From contig NZ_FZOR01000005.1 of NCBI RefSeq assembly GCF_900188445.1, positions 62,001 to 126,000 of the forward strand: DNA of 64,000 bases, in the 5' to 3' direction. Both the position numbers and the translations under genes were made by a program. The DNA comes from Actinomadura meyerae. Lineage in GTDB: Bacteria > Actinomycetota > Actinomycetes > Streptosporangiales > Streptosporangiaceae. Positions within the stretch are counted from its first letter, which is position 1; each line of letters begins with the position of its first letter. A model generated the notes under the pieces. It did not search any database. It worked only from the letters and a program-made list of their open reading frames with translations, and was not told the origin of the DNA. Positions 28,361 through 36,969 of this stretch are shown here, in pieces.

Positions 28361-29053
28361 CTAGTCGGGCGCGAAGGACGGCTCGTCCGCGGCGGTGCGG
28401 ACGACCGGGGGAAGCGCTCCGGAGACGCGCGCGACAGACGCGCGCGGTGAAGGCGGAATCAAGCTGACGGCGGCGGGGAAGCCGGCGGTCATGCCGCTGC
28501 CGAGGCCGGCGGCGGCGGAGTGGTCACCGTGCCGCTCGGGCGCGGGCGGCGCCGGATGCCGGTCGGCGTGGCGGGGCGCATGACCTTCGACGGACCGGGT
28601 GTGCGCGGCCTTCGAGACGACCGGAACGCGCTGCCCCTTCGGGGGAACACGCACGTCGGACCGCGGACGCGTCACCACGCGTACGACCGCCGCGCTCGAC
28701 CGCTCCGCCACCGGACGCCGCACGTCCGGCCGGATCGGCGCAGGCGGCACCGCGGCCGGAGGCTCGGGGGCGGCCGCCCGCGGCATGTTCGCGACCACGG
28801 GCGTCACGGTTCGCTTCAGCGGTTCATGCCCGTGGACGACCGCGGCGGCCCGCTCCAGCACGGGGGCTTTGGCGACGAGATGCGCCGCCGGCCGCGGAAG
28901 CTCGTCGGCGTGCGCGGACTGCGCCGCACCACCGAGCAGCCAGCCCGCGATCAGCAGCCCGGCGAGGACGAGCAGCCGCCGGACGGCCCGTCCGATGGGG
29001 ACGCGGCGCGGCAGGACGGAGACCGTCCCGAACCGCGCCGCGCCGCCTGCCAC
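28361..29053 (-). CDS. Exported Ala/Pro/Arg-rich protein next to the chaplin, function unknown
   Basis: 230 residues. A basic N-terminus (RRVPIGRAVRR) and one hydrophobic segment (LLVLAGLLIAGWLLGGA, about 28-45) ending AHADE give a signal peptide or anchor. The remainder is low complexity, rich in Pro, Ala, Arg and Val with many His (EPLKRTVTPVVANMPRAA, HAPRHADRHPAPPAPERHGD) and no recognised domain. It lies 145 bases upstream of the chaplin on the same strand, so it may be co-transcribed and may be a hyphal-surface component; this is from context only. Confidence 0.55.
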   Translation of the reverse strand: MAGGAARFGTVSVLPRRVPIGRAVRRLLVLAGLLIAGWLLGGAAQSAHADELPRPAAHLVAKAPVLERAAAVVHGHEPLKRTVTPVVANMPRAAAPEPPAAVPPAPIRPDVRRPVAERSSAAVVRVVTRPRSDVRVPPKGQRVPVVSKAAHTRSVEGHAPRHADRHPAPPAPERHGDHSAAAGLGSGMTAGFPAAVSLIPPSPRASVARVSGALPPVVRTAADEPSFAPD

Positions 29054-29135
29054 CGAACACCCTCCGTCGTGGCCACCATCAACCCTTCAACGAACGGTGA
29101 CGATAGCACCACGGAAAGCAGTGGCGATGGCAAAT

Positions 29136-30446
29136 TCAGGAGCGATCAAGGAATTTGTCGAGCACCCTGGCGCCGAAGCGGAGCCCGTCCACCGGAACGC
29201 GCTCGTCGACCCCATGAAACATTCCGGAAAAGTCCAACTCTGGGGGCAATTTCAGCGGCGCGAAGCCGAAGCAGCGCATGCCCAGCCGCGCGAACGACTT
29301 GGCGTCCGTCCCGCCGCTCAGGCAGTACGGCACCGGCAGCGCGCCCGGGTCCTCCGAGGTCAGGGCCGCCTCCATGGCCGCGACGAGCGCCCCCTCGTAG
29401 TCCGTCTCGACCGCCTGGTCATGGTGGACGAAATCGCGCTGGACGTCCGGCCCGAGAAGTTCGTCCACGACCGCGAAGAATTCTTCCTCATGCCCCGGAA
29501 GGAACCGCCCGTCGACCTGAGCCGTGGCACTCTGCGGAATGACATTCGTCTTGTACCCGGCGTCCAGCCGCGTCGGATTGAGCGTGTTCCGGAGCGTGGC
29601 GCCGATCATCCGCGCCAGCGGCCCGATCTCATCAAGGCACTTTTCCGGACGTTCCGGATCGAATTCGACCCCGTACGCCATGCACGCCCGCTCCAGGAAG
29701 GCCCGCACCGACTTCGTCAGCCGCACCGGGAACTCGTGCGACCCCAGCCGCGCGACCGCCGCCGCGACCGCCGTGACCGCGTTGTCCGGATGCACCATCG
29801 ACCCGTGCCCGGCCGTGCCCCGCGCGGTCAGGTTCATCCACGCGATGCCCTTCTCCGCCGTCTCGATCAGGTACATCCGCCGGTCCCCGGGCACGGTCAG
29901 GCTGAACCCGCCGACCTCCCCCACGGCCTCGGTGCACCCCTCGAACAGCTCCGGATGCTCCCGCACCAGCCACTGCGCGCCCCACGTCCCGCCGGCCTCC
30001 TCGTCGGCCAGAAAGGCGAGCACGACGTCCCGGGGCGGTCTGCGCCCCTCCCGCAGCCGCTGCCGCACGACCGCGAGGATCATCGCGTCCATGTCCTTCA
30101 TGTCGACGGCGCCGCGCCCCCAGACGCACCCGTCGGCGATCTCCCCGCCGAACGGATCCCGCGTCCAGTCCTCCCGGCGCGCCGGCACCACGTCGAGGTG
30201 CCCGTGCAGCAGCAGCGCGTCCCGCCCCGGATCCTCCCCCTCGATCCGCGCCACCACGCTCGCCCGCCCCGGATGCGACTCGAAGATCCGCGCCTCCAGG
30301 CCGACCTCCCCGAGCTGCTCCGCGACGTACTCCGCCGCCACCCGCTCCCCCGGCCCGGAATGATCGCCCGGGTTGCTGGTGTCGATCCGGATCAGCTCCT
30401 GGCAGAGCCGGACGACCTCGTCCTCAGCGGTCGGCTGCCGCACCAC
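29136..30446 (-). CDS. M20-family metallopeptidase (ArgE/DapE/ACY1 type)
   Basis: About 436 residues from GTG 30446 (GAGGTG upstream); GTG 30443 and 30455 are alternatives. The metal-site motifs of the M20 clan are present: HGHLDVVPA, RGAVDMKDMDA, then FLADEEAGGTWGAQWL with the catalytic Glu pair, and a C-terminal His in FHGVDERVPVDG. The dimerisation domain is between (GTAGHGSMVHPDNAV). Such enzymes hydrolyse peptides, acyl-amino acids or carbamoyl compounds with two zinc ions in the cytoplasm. The exact substrate cannot be told. The gene runs away from tRNA-Leu. Confidence 0.85.
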   Translation of the reverse strand: MVRQPTAEDEVVRLCQELIRIDTSNPGDHSGPGERVAAEYVAEQLGEVGLEARIFESHPGRASVVARIEGEDPGRDALLLHGHLDVVPARREDWTRDPFGGEIADGCVWGRGAVDMKDMDAMILAVVRQRLREGRRPPRDVVLAFLADEEAGGTWGAQWLVREHPELFEGCTEAVGEVGGFSLTVPGDRRMYLIETAEKGIAWMNLTARGTAGHGSMVHPDNAVTAVAAAVARLGSHEFPVRLTKSVRAFLERACMAYGVEFDPERPEKCLDEIGPLARMIGATLRNTLNPTRLDAGYKTNVIPQSATAQVDGRFLPGHEEEFFAVVDELLGPDVQRDFVHHDQAVETDYEGALVAAMEAALTSEDPGALPVPYCLSGGTDAKSFARLGMRCFGFAPLKLPPELDFSGMFHGVDERVPVDGLRFGARVLDKFLDRS

Positions 30447-30563
30447 AGTGATCACCTCGTGTCCTCGCGTACCCGTCCATGGTGCCCGCCGATCGACTTC
30501 GCCGCGACTCGTCTCCTTTGGTACAGTGAAGCCCGCCGCAGCCCGCTGCGGCCTGCACACCGA

Positions 30564-30649
30564 GTCCGGGTGGCGGAATAGGCAGACGCGCTAGCTTGAG
30601 GTGCTAGTGCCCTTCACGGGGCATGGGGGTTCAAGTCCCCCCTCGGACA
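30564..30649 (+). tRNA. tRNA-Leu (anticodon GAG)
   Basis: 86-nt class II tRNA. The acceptor stem is GTCCGGG/CTCGGAC with one G-T pair, the anticodon arm is CTAGCTTGAGGTGCTAG with anticodon GAG, there is a long variable arm (TGCCCTTCACGGGGCA), and the T-arm contains GGGTTCAAGTCCC. CCA is not encoded. Its 3' end is the apparent attachment site of the following island. Confidence 0.93.
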
Positions 30650-30650
30650 C
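30639..30650 (+). repeat. Att-like 12-bp repeat, left copy (3' end of tRNA-Leu)
   Basis: CCCCTCGGACAC at the tRNA 3' end recurs exactly at 34967-34978. The two copies bracket the recombinase-flanked island. Confidence 0.5.
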
Positions 30651-30654
30651 AGGA

Positions 30655-31425
30655 TTACCCCATGGGTGACGCGAAGAGCTCGATCTGGGTGGTTGTGCCT
30701 GGAGCGGGCTCTTCCTTGTTGTTGTCGACCACGGTGCAAGATGACCTGTCGCAGACTATGGCGAGACCGTTGCGCTTGAGGTGTGCGACAAGTTCATGCG
30801 GCGAGCGGGCTTCGCCTAGTCGTGGTGAAAGCTGCCGCATCAACTCGTCGAGCAGATGGTCTTCTCGGAGGTAGAGGTTCTTCGGCGCGTCGCGAGAGCG
30901 CGGCGTGGTGCTGTTGTAGCCGTGGCGGCAGCGATAGCCGTTGCGTTCGTTGACCCAATGGGAGTCCATCCGCCGCTGGCAGAGGCCGCATAGGAGCAGG
31001 CCGGCCAGGAGGTATACGCGGACGCTCCCATCGCGGGTGGGTCTGGCGGCGCGGATCGTCTGCGCGGCGACGAAGTCGGCGTCGGAGACCAGTGCCGGAT
31101 GGGCGGGCTTCTTGGAGATCGCCCATCCCGTGGTCGTGCCGTCGAACCCGGTTTGCCGGTCCCAGACTGGACGGCCGGTGTAGCGGGGGTTCTCCAGGAT
31201 CGTGGCGACCGTGTTCAGCGTCCAGCCCTGCCCCGATCAGTGGGGATTTCGCTTTCGATCGGCACGGGACGGGCAAGGGATGCCGTGTTCATTGAGTTCG
31301 CGGGCGATTCCCGCCACGCTCACGCCGGAGAGGCGGCGCGCGAAGATCCATCTCGTGTGCGGAGCGGTCAGCGGGTCGGGATCGAGACGCCAACGTCGTC
31401 GGCGCGCAGCTGAGCAGACCACCCC
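30655..31425 (-). pseudogene. Serine recombinase remnant (large-serine-integrase type), left end of island
   Basis: One minus-strand frame reads through the recombinase and C-terminal zinc-ribbon regions: FARRLSGVSVAGIARELNE, then ILENPRYTGRPVWDRQTGFD, then LLCGLCQRRMDSHWVN and RNGYRCRHGYNS. The frame is broken by an in-frame TGA at 31237-31239, and the whole N-terminal catalytic domain with the active serine is missing. It ends 5 bases beyond the tRNA-Leu 3' end, the usual place of the integrase of a tRNA-targeting element. It cannot encode an active enzyme. Confidence 0.8.
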
Positions 31426-31426
31426 C

Positions 31427-31476
31427 CAAATGCAACTGAACCAGCGGCAAATGTAACCGCAACTCCGTTACATTTG
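31427..31476. promoter_or_regulatory. Operator of the AlbA_2 regulator gene (three related half-sites)
   Basis: CAAATGTAAC (31448-31457) and GTTACATTTG (31467-31476) form a perfect 10-bp inverted repeat with a 9-base spacer. A third, near-identical half-site CAAATGCAAC lies at 31427-31436, exactly 21 bases (two helical turns) upstream in direct orientation. The inverted repeat ends 5 bases before the GTG start, so binding would block transcription or translation of a probably leaderless message. Confidence 0.65.
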
Positions 31477-31480
31477 GCGC

Positions 31481-32920
31481 GTGAGCATGAATCTGGACGA
31501 CCTGGTGGAACGTCTGCGCACCGCAGGCGGCGACTCGTCGGACGTGGAGGTCAAGTCGGCCGCCGGCGGGCTGCCGCAGTCGCTGACCTCCACACTCAGC
31601 GCCCTGGCGAACCTTCCGGGCGGTGGCACGATCATCTTGGGGCTCGATGAGGCGACAGGCTTCCGACCGGTACCGCTCACCGACCCGCAGAAACTCAAGC
31701 AAGGCATCGCCGGAAAGGCACGCTCGTTCACCCCACCCGTCCGGATCACCGTGGAGGACGGGGTTGTCGAGGGAATGCCGGTCGTCATCGCGCACGTCCA
31801 CGAGTGCGATCCCTCGGCGAAACCGTGCCGAGTGACCGGATCCGGCACGGCCTACCTGCGCGGGTACGACGGGGACTTCGAACTGTCGGCCCTTGAGGAG
31901 CAGGCATTCCTCGCCGCACGGCAGCCGCCCCTGTTCGACCGGGCCCCGGTCGACGGCGCCACCCGCGATGACCTCGACCGTGATCTCGTTGAGGGCTTCC
32001 TGCGGTCGGTGCGCGAACGGGACCCCTACGGGCTGGGCCGTTTCGACGACACCGCGGAACTCCTCCGCCGCGCGGGAGTGACGACGCCCGACGGGACGCC
32101 TACGGTCGCCGGCCTGCTGTCTCTGGGCGTCCACCCCCAGGAATGGTTCCCGCGGTTCGTCATCCAGGCGTCGGCCGAACCACTGCCGAACGACCCTGCG
32201 GGATCACGCGCCCGCAACCAGGCCACCATCACAGGCCCGATCCCCCGCATGCTCGACGAGGCACTCGCTTGGGCACGACGGAACTTCGACACCGCGATCG
32301 TCTCGGCACTCGACGGCACCGTCCACGACGAACCGGCCTTCCCCCTCCTCGCCTTCCGCGAGATCATCGCCAACGCGCTTGTCCACCGCGACCTCGACCA
32401 CTGGTCGGCGGGCATGGCCGTCGAGGTACGCCTGCGCCGTGACCGCCTCATCGTCTCCAATCCCGGTGGTCTCTACGGCATCACCGTCGAGAGACTCGGC
32501 CGCGAGGCCGTGACCTCGGCCCGCAACGCCCGGCTCGTCGCCATCTGCCAGCATGTCCGCACCCCCGACGGCGGGGCCCGCGTCATCGAAGCCCTCGCCT
32601 CCGGCATCCCCATCGTGACCAGCACCCTCGCCGAGGCGGAACTCCCACCCGCGCACTACATCGACGCCGGTATCCGCTTCACCGTCCTCCTCCGGAGGTC
32701 CGCTTCCACAACACGCCCCGGCGACGACCTCAACCAGACAGAGCTACGCGTCTACGACGCACTGGCGACCGGCGCGCGCACCGTGGCGGAACTCCAGGGT
32801 CAGCTGAACCTGACCGCCCCCAACATCCGCAAGGCCCTCCGCGAGCTACGCCGCCGCGGACTCATCGAACAACACGGGGGAAGAGGCCGAACGACCACCT
32901 ACCACCGACCGACGGACTAG
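31481..32920 (+). CDS. Schlafen AlbA_2-domain, GHKL-type ATP-binding transcriptional regulator
   Basis: 479 residues from GTG 31481; no ribosome site is seen, so a leaderless transcript is likely. N-terminal AlbA_2 domain (about 15-140: DVEVKSAAGGLPQSL, ALANLPGGGTIILGLDE), a middle ATPase-like domain with FREIIANALVHRDLDHW and RLIVSNPGGLYG (HATPase_c_4, as in RecG-related regulators), and a C-terminal winged helix (TVAELQGQLNLTAPNIRKAL). Such proteins are DNA-binding regulators that often sit in mobile islands and next to defence genes. It is cargo of the tRNA-Leu island and likely autoregulated through the palindrome at its start. Confidence 0.8.
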   Translation: MSMNLDDLVERLRTAGGDSSDVEVKSAAGGLPQSLTSTLSALANLPGGGTIILGLDEATGFRPVPLTDPQKLKQGIAGKARSFTPPVRITVEDGVVEGMPVVIAHVHECDPSAKPCRVTGSGTAYLRGYDGDFELSALEEQAFLAARQPPLFDRAPVDGATRDDLDRDLVEGFLRSVRERDPYGLGRFDDTAELLRRAGVTTPDGTPTVAGLLSLGVHPQEWFPRFVIQASAEPLPNDPAGSRARNQATITGPIPRMLDEALAWARRNFDTAIVSALDGTVHDEPAFPLLAFREIIANALVHRDLDHWSAGMAVEVRLRRDRLIVSNPGGLYGITVERLGREAVTSARNARLVAICQHVRTPDGGARVIEALASGIPIVTSTLAEAELPPAHYIDAGIRFTVLLRRSASTTRPGDDLNQTELRVYDALATGARTVAELQGQLNLTAPNIRKALRELRRRGLIEQHGGRGRTTTYHRPTD

Positions 32921-33047
32921 CAGCCCGAACCTCCGGACCGCGATCCGGCACGGACCACCGATCGCGCACCTGCGAGGCCATGTGCTCGAACACATATCCC
33001 CATAAGACTGGGCGAGCGAGGAGTTGTTCGGGCATATGCGGACCGCA

Positions 33048-34157
33048 TCATGCGGCTCCGGCTTCGCCTGAGCCCAGACCCGGCCACTCGTCCGGGAACG
33101 TCCACCCCATGCGCTGGCGCACCTCCTCACGCACTCGCGCCTGTCCCCAACGCAGGATCGGGTTCAGGCAATACTCACGGACGGCCGGATGCTCACTCGG
33201 GTCCTTGCACATCAGGCACGCGAGCACACGCGTCGGCCAGATCAACTCGAACACGTCCTCGGTGGCGGGCAATCCGGCCGCGCGCGGCAGCAACTCGAAG
33301 ACCAGATCCACCGCCCAGTGCACCATGTGCTGGTAGGGCAGGATGCTCGCCCAGAGCGGCGAGTGCGGCGCGTTCCCCGCAGTGAGGGCGTCGACGACAA
33401 ACCGCTTGGCCCTCTCGTATAGTCCCCGGTACTCATCCAGCGCCCGGACGGTCTGCGCGAACAACTCGCACCAAAAATGCGCCTCGACTGCCCGGGCTTG
33501 GAACTCCGCCACCCGGGACGTACCGAACTCCTTGACCAGCCGCGGAAGAACGTGCGCCTCGACAAACTCGCGTTCCTCCTCCGGCGTGCGGGGGCGACGG
33601 CGAGGTCTGCGTCCGCCACCATCGCGGCGTTCATCCTGCGGCTTGCGGTGCAGCGGTTCCCCTATGGCCTCCAGTTGCCCACGCAGATCACCGTCGCGGT
33701 GAAGCCATGCAGTGACAGCGGCCAACGCACCTTTGATCGCCGCCCTGCGCGCCTTGCCGGTCGGCTCGCCATCAGCGTCCCGGATACGTGCGAGTCCTTC
33801 CCACTGCTTGTCCGCCGCCCGCACGAGCTCGGTCAGTTTCCGGCCGGACGGATCGGAGGCGATCCGAACTGCGCCCGGCCAGCCGTGTTCGGCTCCACCG
33901 CAGCCCTTGCACACGCATTTGGGCTGGGTGGCATTCTCGCAGTTAATGGAATGCCGCCCTTCTCCCACCGGCCCTCCATCGTCACACGTTCCTGGAAAGT
34001 CAAGTTTCCAGCAAAGCGCGCATTCAGTAAAGGATGGCGTTAGCCAGGCGGAAGTTCGGGGTGTCCGGAAGGTGATGTGGTAATCGCTCTTGGTTTCACC
34101 GAAGTCCTGGGATTGAGTACGGCCCAATCGGCCGGTTTGGCGCGCCCTTTGGGCCAT
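33048..34157 (-). CDS. Cys-rich N-terminal protein of unknown function (island cargo)
   Basis: 369 residues from ATG 34157 (GTGGGACGG upstream); the frame is open farther but without a start signal. The first 70 residues hold a dense Cys cluster (CALCWKLDFPGTC, then SINCENATQPKCVCKGCGG, then AEHGWPG) that looks like one or two zinc-binding knuckles. A basic stretch follows (RRDGGGRRPRRRPRTPEE), then an all-helical C-terminal half rich in Trp, Leu and Glu (HFWCELFAQTVRALDEYRGL; PLWASILPYQHMVHWAVDLV). I recognise no family. It converges with the AlbA_2 regulator inside the same island. A DNA- or RNA-associated role is only a guess from the zinc-like motif and basic linker. Confidence 0.6.
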   Translation of the reverse strand: MAQRARQTGRLGRTQSQDFGETKSDYHITFRTPRTSAWLTPSFTECALCWKLDFPGTCDDGGPVGEGRHSINCENATQPKCVCKGCGGAEHGWPGAVRIASDPSGRKLTELVRAADKQWEGLARIRDADGEPTGKARRAAIKGALAAVTAWLHRDGDLRGQLEAIGEPLHRKPQDERRDGGGRRPRRRPRTPEEEREFVEAHVLPRLVKEFGTSRVAEFQARAVEAHFWCELFAQTVRALDEYRGLYERAKRFVVDALTAGNAPHSPLWASILPYQHMVHWAVDLVFELLPRAAGLPATEDVFELIWPTRVLACLMCKDPSEHPAVREYCLNPILRWGQARVREEVRQRMGWTFPDEWPGLGSGEAGAA

Positions 34158-34892
34158 AAGTACCGTCCCACTTGCACAGACGGCATGCGCCTCATCCGAC
34201 CCGGCTAAACCGGCGCGGACGGGTGGCCTGCTCCGGCCACAGCCCCCACTCGGTGCATGCTCTCTTCGAGCACCGCGCCTGGGCGTCCGGCCAGGCACGT
34301 ACGCTCGCACGACGCCCCGGCACCCTGACCCCGATCCGGGATCCGCAGCCCGCGCTCGACCACCGTCCTGAACGCCTTGGACCCGCACTGATCGCCCACC
34401 AGAACCAGCGCAGCGCGACCGGCATGATCGTCACCAATCTCCCGGTCTCACAGTTCAGGCCTGTCACCCCGCAGGCTCGGCCCGGCTCCTCCTTGCCCGC
34501 CAAGACCACCAGCGCCTACCCGCAAATGAGCGCGCTGACCTAGTCCGGCCGACCGGTGGGGCGGAACGACCTGGCGTAACCAACCCGCGCCGTACTCAAC
34601 TTTCGCAAGGGCCAGGCTCGGGTGCGCAGCAGATTGCGGCAGTACGTGGTCAGGTGTCCCGTTATCGCTGTTCCCGAGACGGGCACCGTAGTCCGCCGGG
34701 GGCCAGACATACCTGGGTGAGCCCATCCTTTCACCTGCTTGAGGAACCCCAGGTCCCGTGACGTCCGATCTACCTGGTGCCGGTTGGCGCTGGCGTGTTG
34801 GTCGAAAGGTAGCGGATTGCCTCGTATTCGACAGGTGGCACGTTGCCGAATATTTGAGCCCGCACGCAGGCGTCTGAATCTGCACTGCAGGG
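34158..34892. other. Gene-poor right part of the tRNA-Leu island
   Basis: About 735 bases without a convincing gene. A minus-strand frame at 34192-34509 (105 codons, with AWPDAQARCSKRACTEWGLW) lies 34 bases upstream of the Cys-rich gene and could be a small Cys-containing protein or a decayed one, but its N-terminus is poor and a competing frame also looks coding over part of it. Base composition is lower in GC than in the flanks. The rest shows nothing I can support. Confidence 0.35.
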
Positions 34893-35268
34893 CTACGCGC
34901 CGACCAGAATTCGGTAGGGTGCGCCGAGCGGTGAATGGGCGGGCCATGTGCTGTCAGGGCGTGTCGCCCCTCGGACACCAGCGGTCACCCCAAAGTGACG
35001 TTCGGGAGTAACGATCCGATCCGGGTCGAGGTTAACCTCGGCTCGGATTTCTTGTTTGTCCGGGTGGTAGGTGAGCCGCATCCCGAGCCGTCGGTAGACC
35101 TCCTGCCGATCCTCTGGACGATGGGGGCTGCCTCCAGGTCGATCGCGAGTTTGTACAGGCGATCGCCATCGGCGACCTTCCCCGGGTGCGGGTCAGGGCC
35201 GCCATCGGCGATCTGGTAGCCGTGGGGCGGTCGCCCGCCGAGGTAGCGGCCTGCGACGCCGACGTGCA
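34893..35268 (-). pseudogene. Second serine recombinase remnant, internally deleted, right end of island
   Basis: One minus frame has RYLGGRPPHGYQIADGGPD and DRLYKLAIDLEAAPIVQRI, the segment after the catalytic domain of large serine recombinases. Near base 35117 it jumps to another frame that reads QEVYRRLGMRLTYHPDKQEI, the normal C-terminal end of such proteins. The zinc-ribbon and coiled-coil middle is deleted. The C-terminal coding end contains the 12-bp att-like repeat, as in integrases whose attP lies inside or just after the gene. It is inactive. Confidence 0.72.
34967..34978 (+). repeat. Att-like 12-bp repeat, right copy
   Basis: CCCCTCGGACAC, identical to the 3' end of tRNA-Leu (30639-30650). 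It lies within the C-terminal coding end of the second serine recombinase remnant. A 12-base match could be chance, but both copies sit exactly at recombinase gene ends. Confidence 0.5.
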
Positions 35269-35380
35269 AGCAGTGTCAAGAGTGACGTCGGCCGAACAGG
35301 GCGAACTGGCCGGGGCGGCGGCACCGACATGCGAGTGGGCATCGAACGAGCCCTGAAGTGCTGAGACCGCCCCAATGTGA

Positions 35381-36298
35381 TCACCGGAGCGGCCGTGTCC
35401 CGTCACAAGTCGGATGCCGATACGCCGTCAGGATGTCGAGGGCGGCGACGATCGCCGGATGCTCCTCCGCCCCCGACCTGGCCACGGCCTCGACCGTGCG
35501 GCCCTTCTCCGGTATCGGCAGGATCGCCACGCCGTCGGGCGGGTCGTCGCACAGCAGCCCGGGGAGGATCGTCACGGCCAGCCCCGTCGCCACCAGGGCC
35601 AGGGCCGACCGCAGATCGGTGTAGTCGTGCTCCAGCTGCGGCGCGTAGCCGGCGCTGTGGCAGGCGTGCAGCATGACGTCGCGGCAGGCGCTCGGCGGGG
35701 GTGTGGTGACCCAGCGCTCACGCCGGAGTGCCGCGACCCCCTGCTCACCGGCGGCCGCCCGCAGCCTCTCAGGGACGGCGAGCATCAGCGGGTCCTCGAA
35801 GAGCGTGCGTGCGGCGAGCCCGCCGGGAAGGCCCGCCCCGAGGTGCCGGTACCGGTAGTGCAGCACCAGATCGAGGTCGCGCCGCCTCAGCATCGGCAGG
35901 GCGTCCTCGGGCTCCGCCTGGACGATCCTCGGGCGGAGCCTCGGGTGGCGTTCGACCAGGGCACTCACGAGCGGGGCCGCCACCGGGGCGAGGGCGCTGG
36001 TGAAGCAGCCGATGACGAGCTCTCCCGCGACCTCCCCGTCCGTGGCCCGAACGATGCCGTGCGCCCGTTCCAGTTCGGCGAGCACCCGCTCGCTCTGCCT
36101 GACCAGCGCGGCGCCGGTCGCGGTCAGCCGCACGGTGCGTCCCTCCCGGTGGAGCAGGACGGCACCGGTCTCGGTCTCCAGCGCCCGCAACTGCTGCGAG
36201 ACGGCGGACGGCGTGACCTGGTGCACGTCGGCGACCGCGCTGACGGTGCCGTACTCCGCCAGGTCGCGGAGCAGGATGAGGCGCTTCACGTCAAGCAT
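35381..36298 (-). CDS. LysR-family transcriptional regulator
   Basis: 305 residues. The N-terminal winged helix is typical (LILLRDLAEYGTVSAVADV, TPSAVSQQLRALE), followed by a two-lobed periplasmic-binding-like sensor domain (LVIGCFTSALAPVAAPLV; ALVATGLAVTILPGLL). It is divergent from a short-chain dehydrogenase gene with 71 bases between starts and a LysR-type site there, so it probably controls that gene and itself. The inducer is unknown. Confidence 0.85.
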   Translation of the reverse strand: MLDVKRLILLRDLAEYGTVSAVADVHQVTPSAVSQQLRALETETGAVLLHREGRTVRLTATGAALVRQSERVLAELERAHGIVRATDGEVAGELVIGCFTSALAPVAAPLVSALVERHPRLRPRIVQAEPEDALPMLRRRDLDLVLHYRYRHLGAGLPGGLAARTLFEDPLMLAVPERLRAAAGEQGVAALRRERWVTTPPPSACRDVMLHACHSAGYAPQLEHDYTDLRSALALVATGLAVTILPGLLCDDPPDGVAILPIPEKGRTVEAVARSGAEEHPAIVAALDILTAYRHPTCDGTRPLR

Positions 36299-36317
36299 GA
36301 GCTCATCTTAAAAGGCT

Positions 36318-36338
36318 GTTCAGCATATGTAGCTGGAC
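36318..36338. promoter_or_regulatory. LysR-type binding site between the LysR and SDR genes
   Basis: GTTCAGC-N7-GCTGGAC, an inverted repeat with one mismatch, contains a T-N11-A core of the kind bound by LysR proteins. It lies midway between the divergent starts. Confidence 0.45.
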
Positions 36339-36369
36339 TTCAATCACCCTTCTCGACGACCATCCATCC

Positions 36370-36969
36370 ATGAAGATCCTGCTGATCGGAGCCACCGGAA
36401 CTCTCGGCCGTGCCGTCCGCACGGCGCTGCACGAGCGCGGACAAGAGATCGTCACCGCGTCACGCACCGGCTCGGACATCTCCGTGGACATCACCGACCC
36501 CGACTCCATCCAGACGATGTACGAGCAGGCGGGGCCGCTCGACGCCGTGGCCTGTGCCGCCGGCGGCGTCCCCTGGAAGCCCTTCACCGAGCTGAGCGCC
36601 CAGGACGTGCGGGACGGCCTCGGCGGGAAGGCCTTCAGCCAGGTCGAACTCGTCCGGCAGGGCACCGCGCGGGTGGCCGAGGACGGGTCCTTCACCCTCA
36701 TCAGCGGCGTCCTCGTTCGTGATCCGCTCGTCCGGGGCTCGATGGCGTCGGTGGCCAACGGCGCCGTCGAGGCGTTCGTCCGGGCCGCCGCCATCGAGCT
36801 GCCGCACCGCCAGCGGATCAACGCCGTCAGCCCCACCGTCTTCACCGAGTCGATGGACCGCTACGGGGACCTGTTCGTCGGCTTCGAACCCGTTCCGGTC
36901 GCCATGGCGGCCAACGCCTACATCCGCTCCATCGAAGGCCACCAGACAGGCCAGGTCTACGAGATGTGA
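36370..36969 (+). CDS. Short-chain dehydrogenase/reductase (compact, about 200 aa)
   Basis: 199 residues. The Rossmann start is MKILLIGATGTLGRAV with the TGxxGxxG pattern. It is followed by a short ASRTGSDISVDITDPDSI segment that suggests NADP binding, CAAGGVPWKPF, and a tail HRQRINAVSPTVFTESM. There is Ser in FTLISGVL but the YxxxK active pair is absent in its usual place, as in other members of this compact subfamily. It is controlled by the divergent LysR gene (inferred). Substrate unknown. A paralogue lies at 37319-37924. Confidence 0.8.
   Translation: MKILLIGATGTLGRAVRTALHERGQEIVTASRTGSDISVDITDPDSIQTMYEQAGPLDAVACAAGGVPWKPFTELSAQDVRDGLGGKAFSQVELVRQGTARVAEDGSFTLISGVLVRDPLVRGSMASVANGAVEAFVRAAAIELPHRQRINAVSPTVFTESMDRYGDLFVGFEPVPVAMAANAYIRSIEGHQTGQVYEM

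Noticed and set aside
34448..34978. A 176-codon minus frame in the island
   Set aside because: No ribosome site, no domain, and it crosses the second att-like repeat; composition is not coding-like.
34158..35400. Transposase in the island's right part
   Set aside because: The only mobile-element homology found is to serine recombinases; no DDE motif or terminal inverted repeats were seen.
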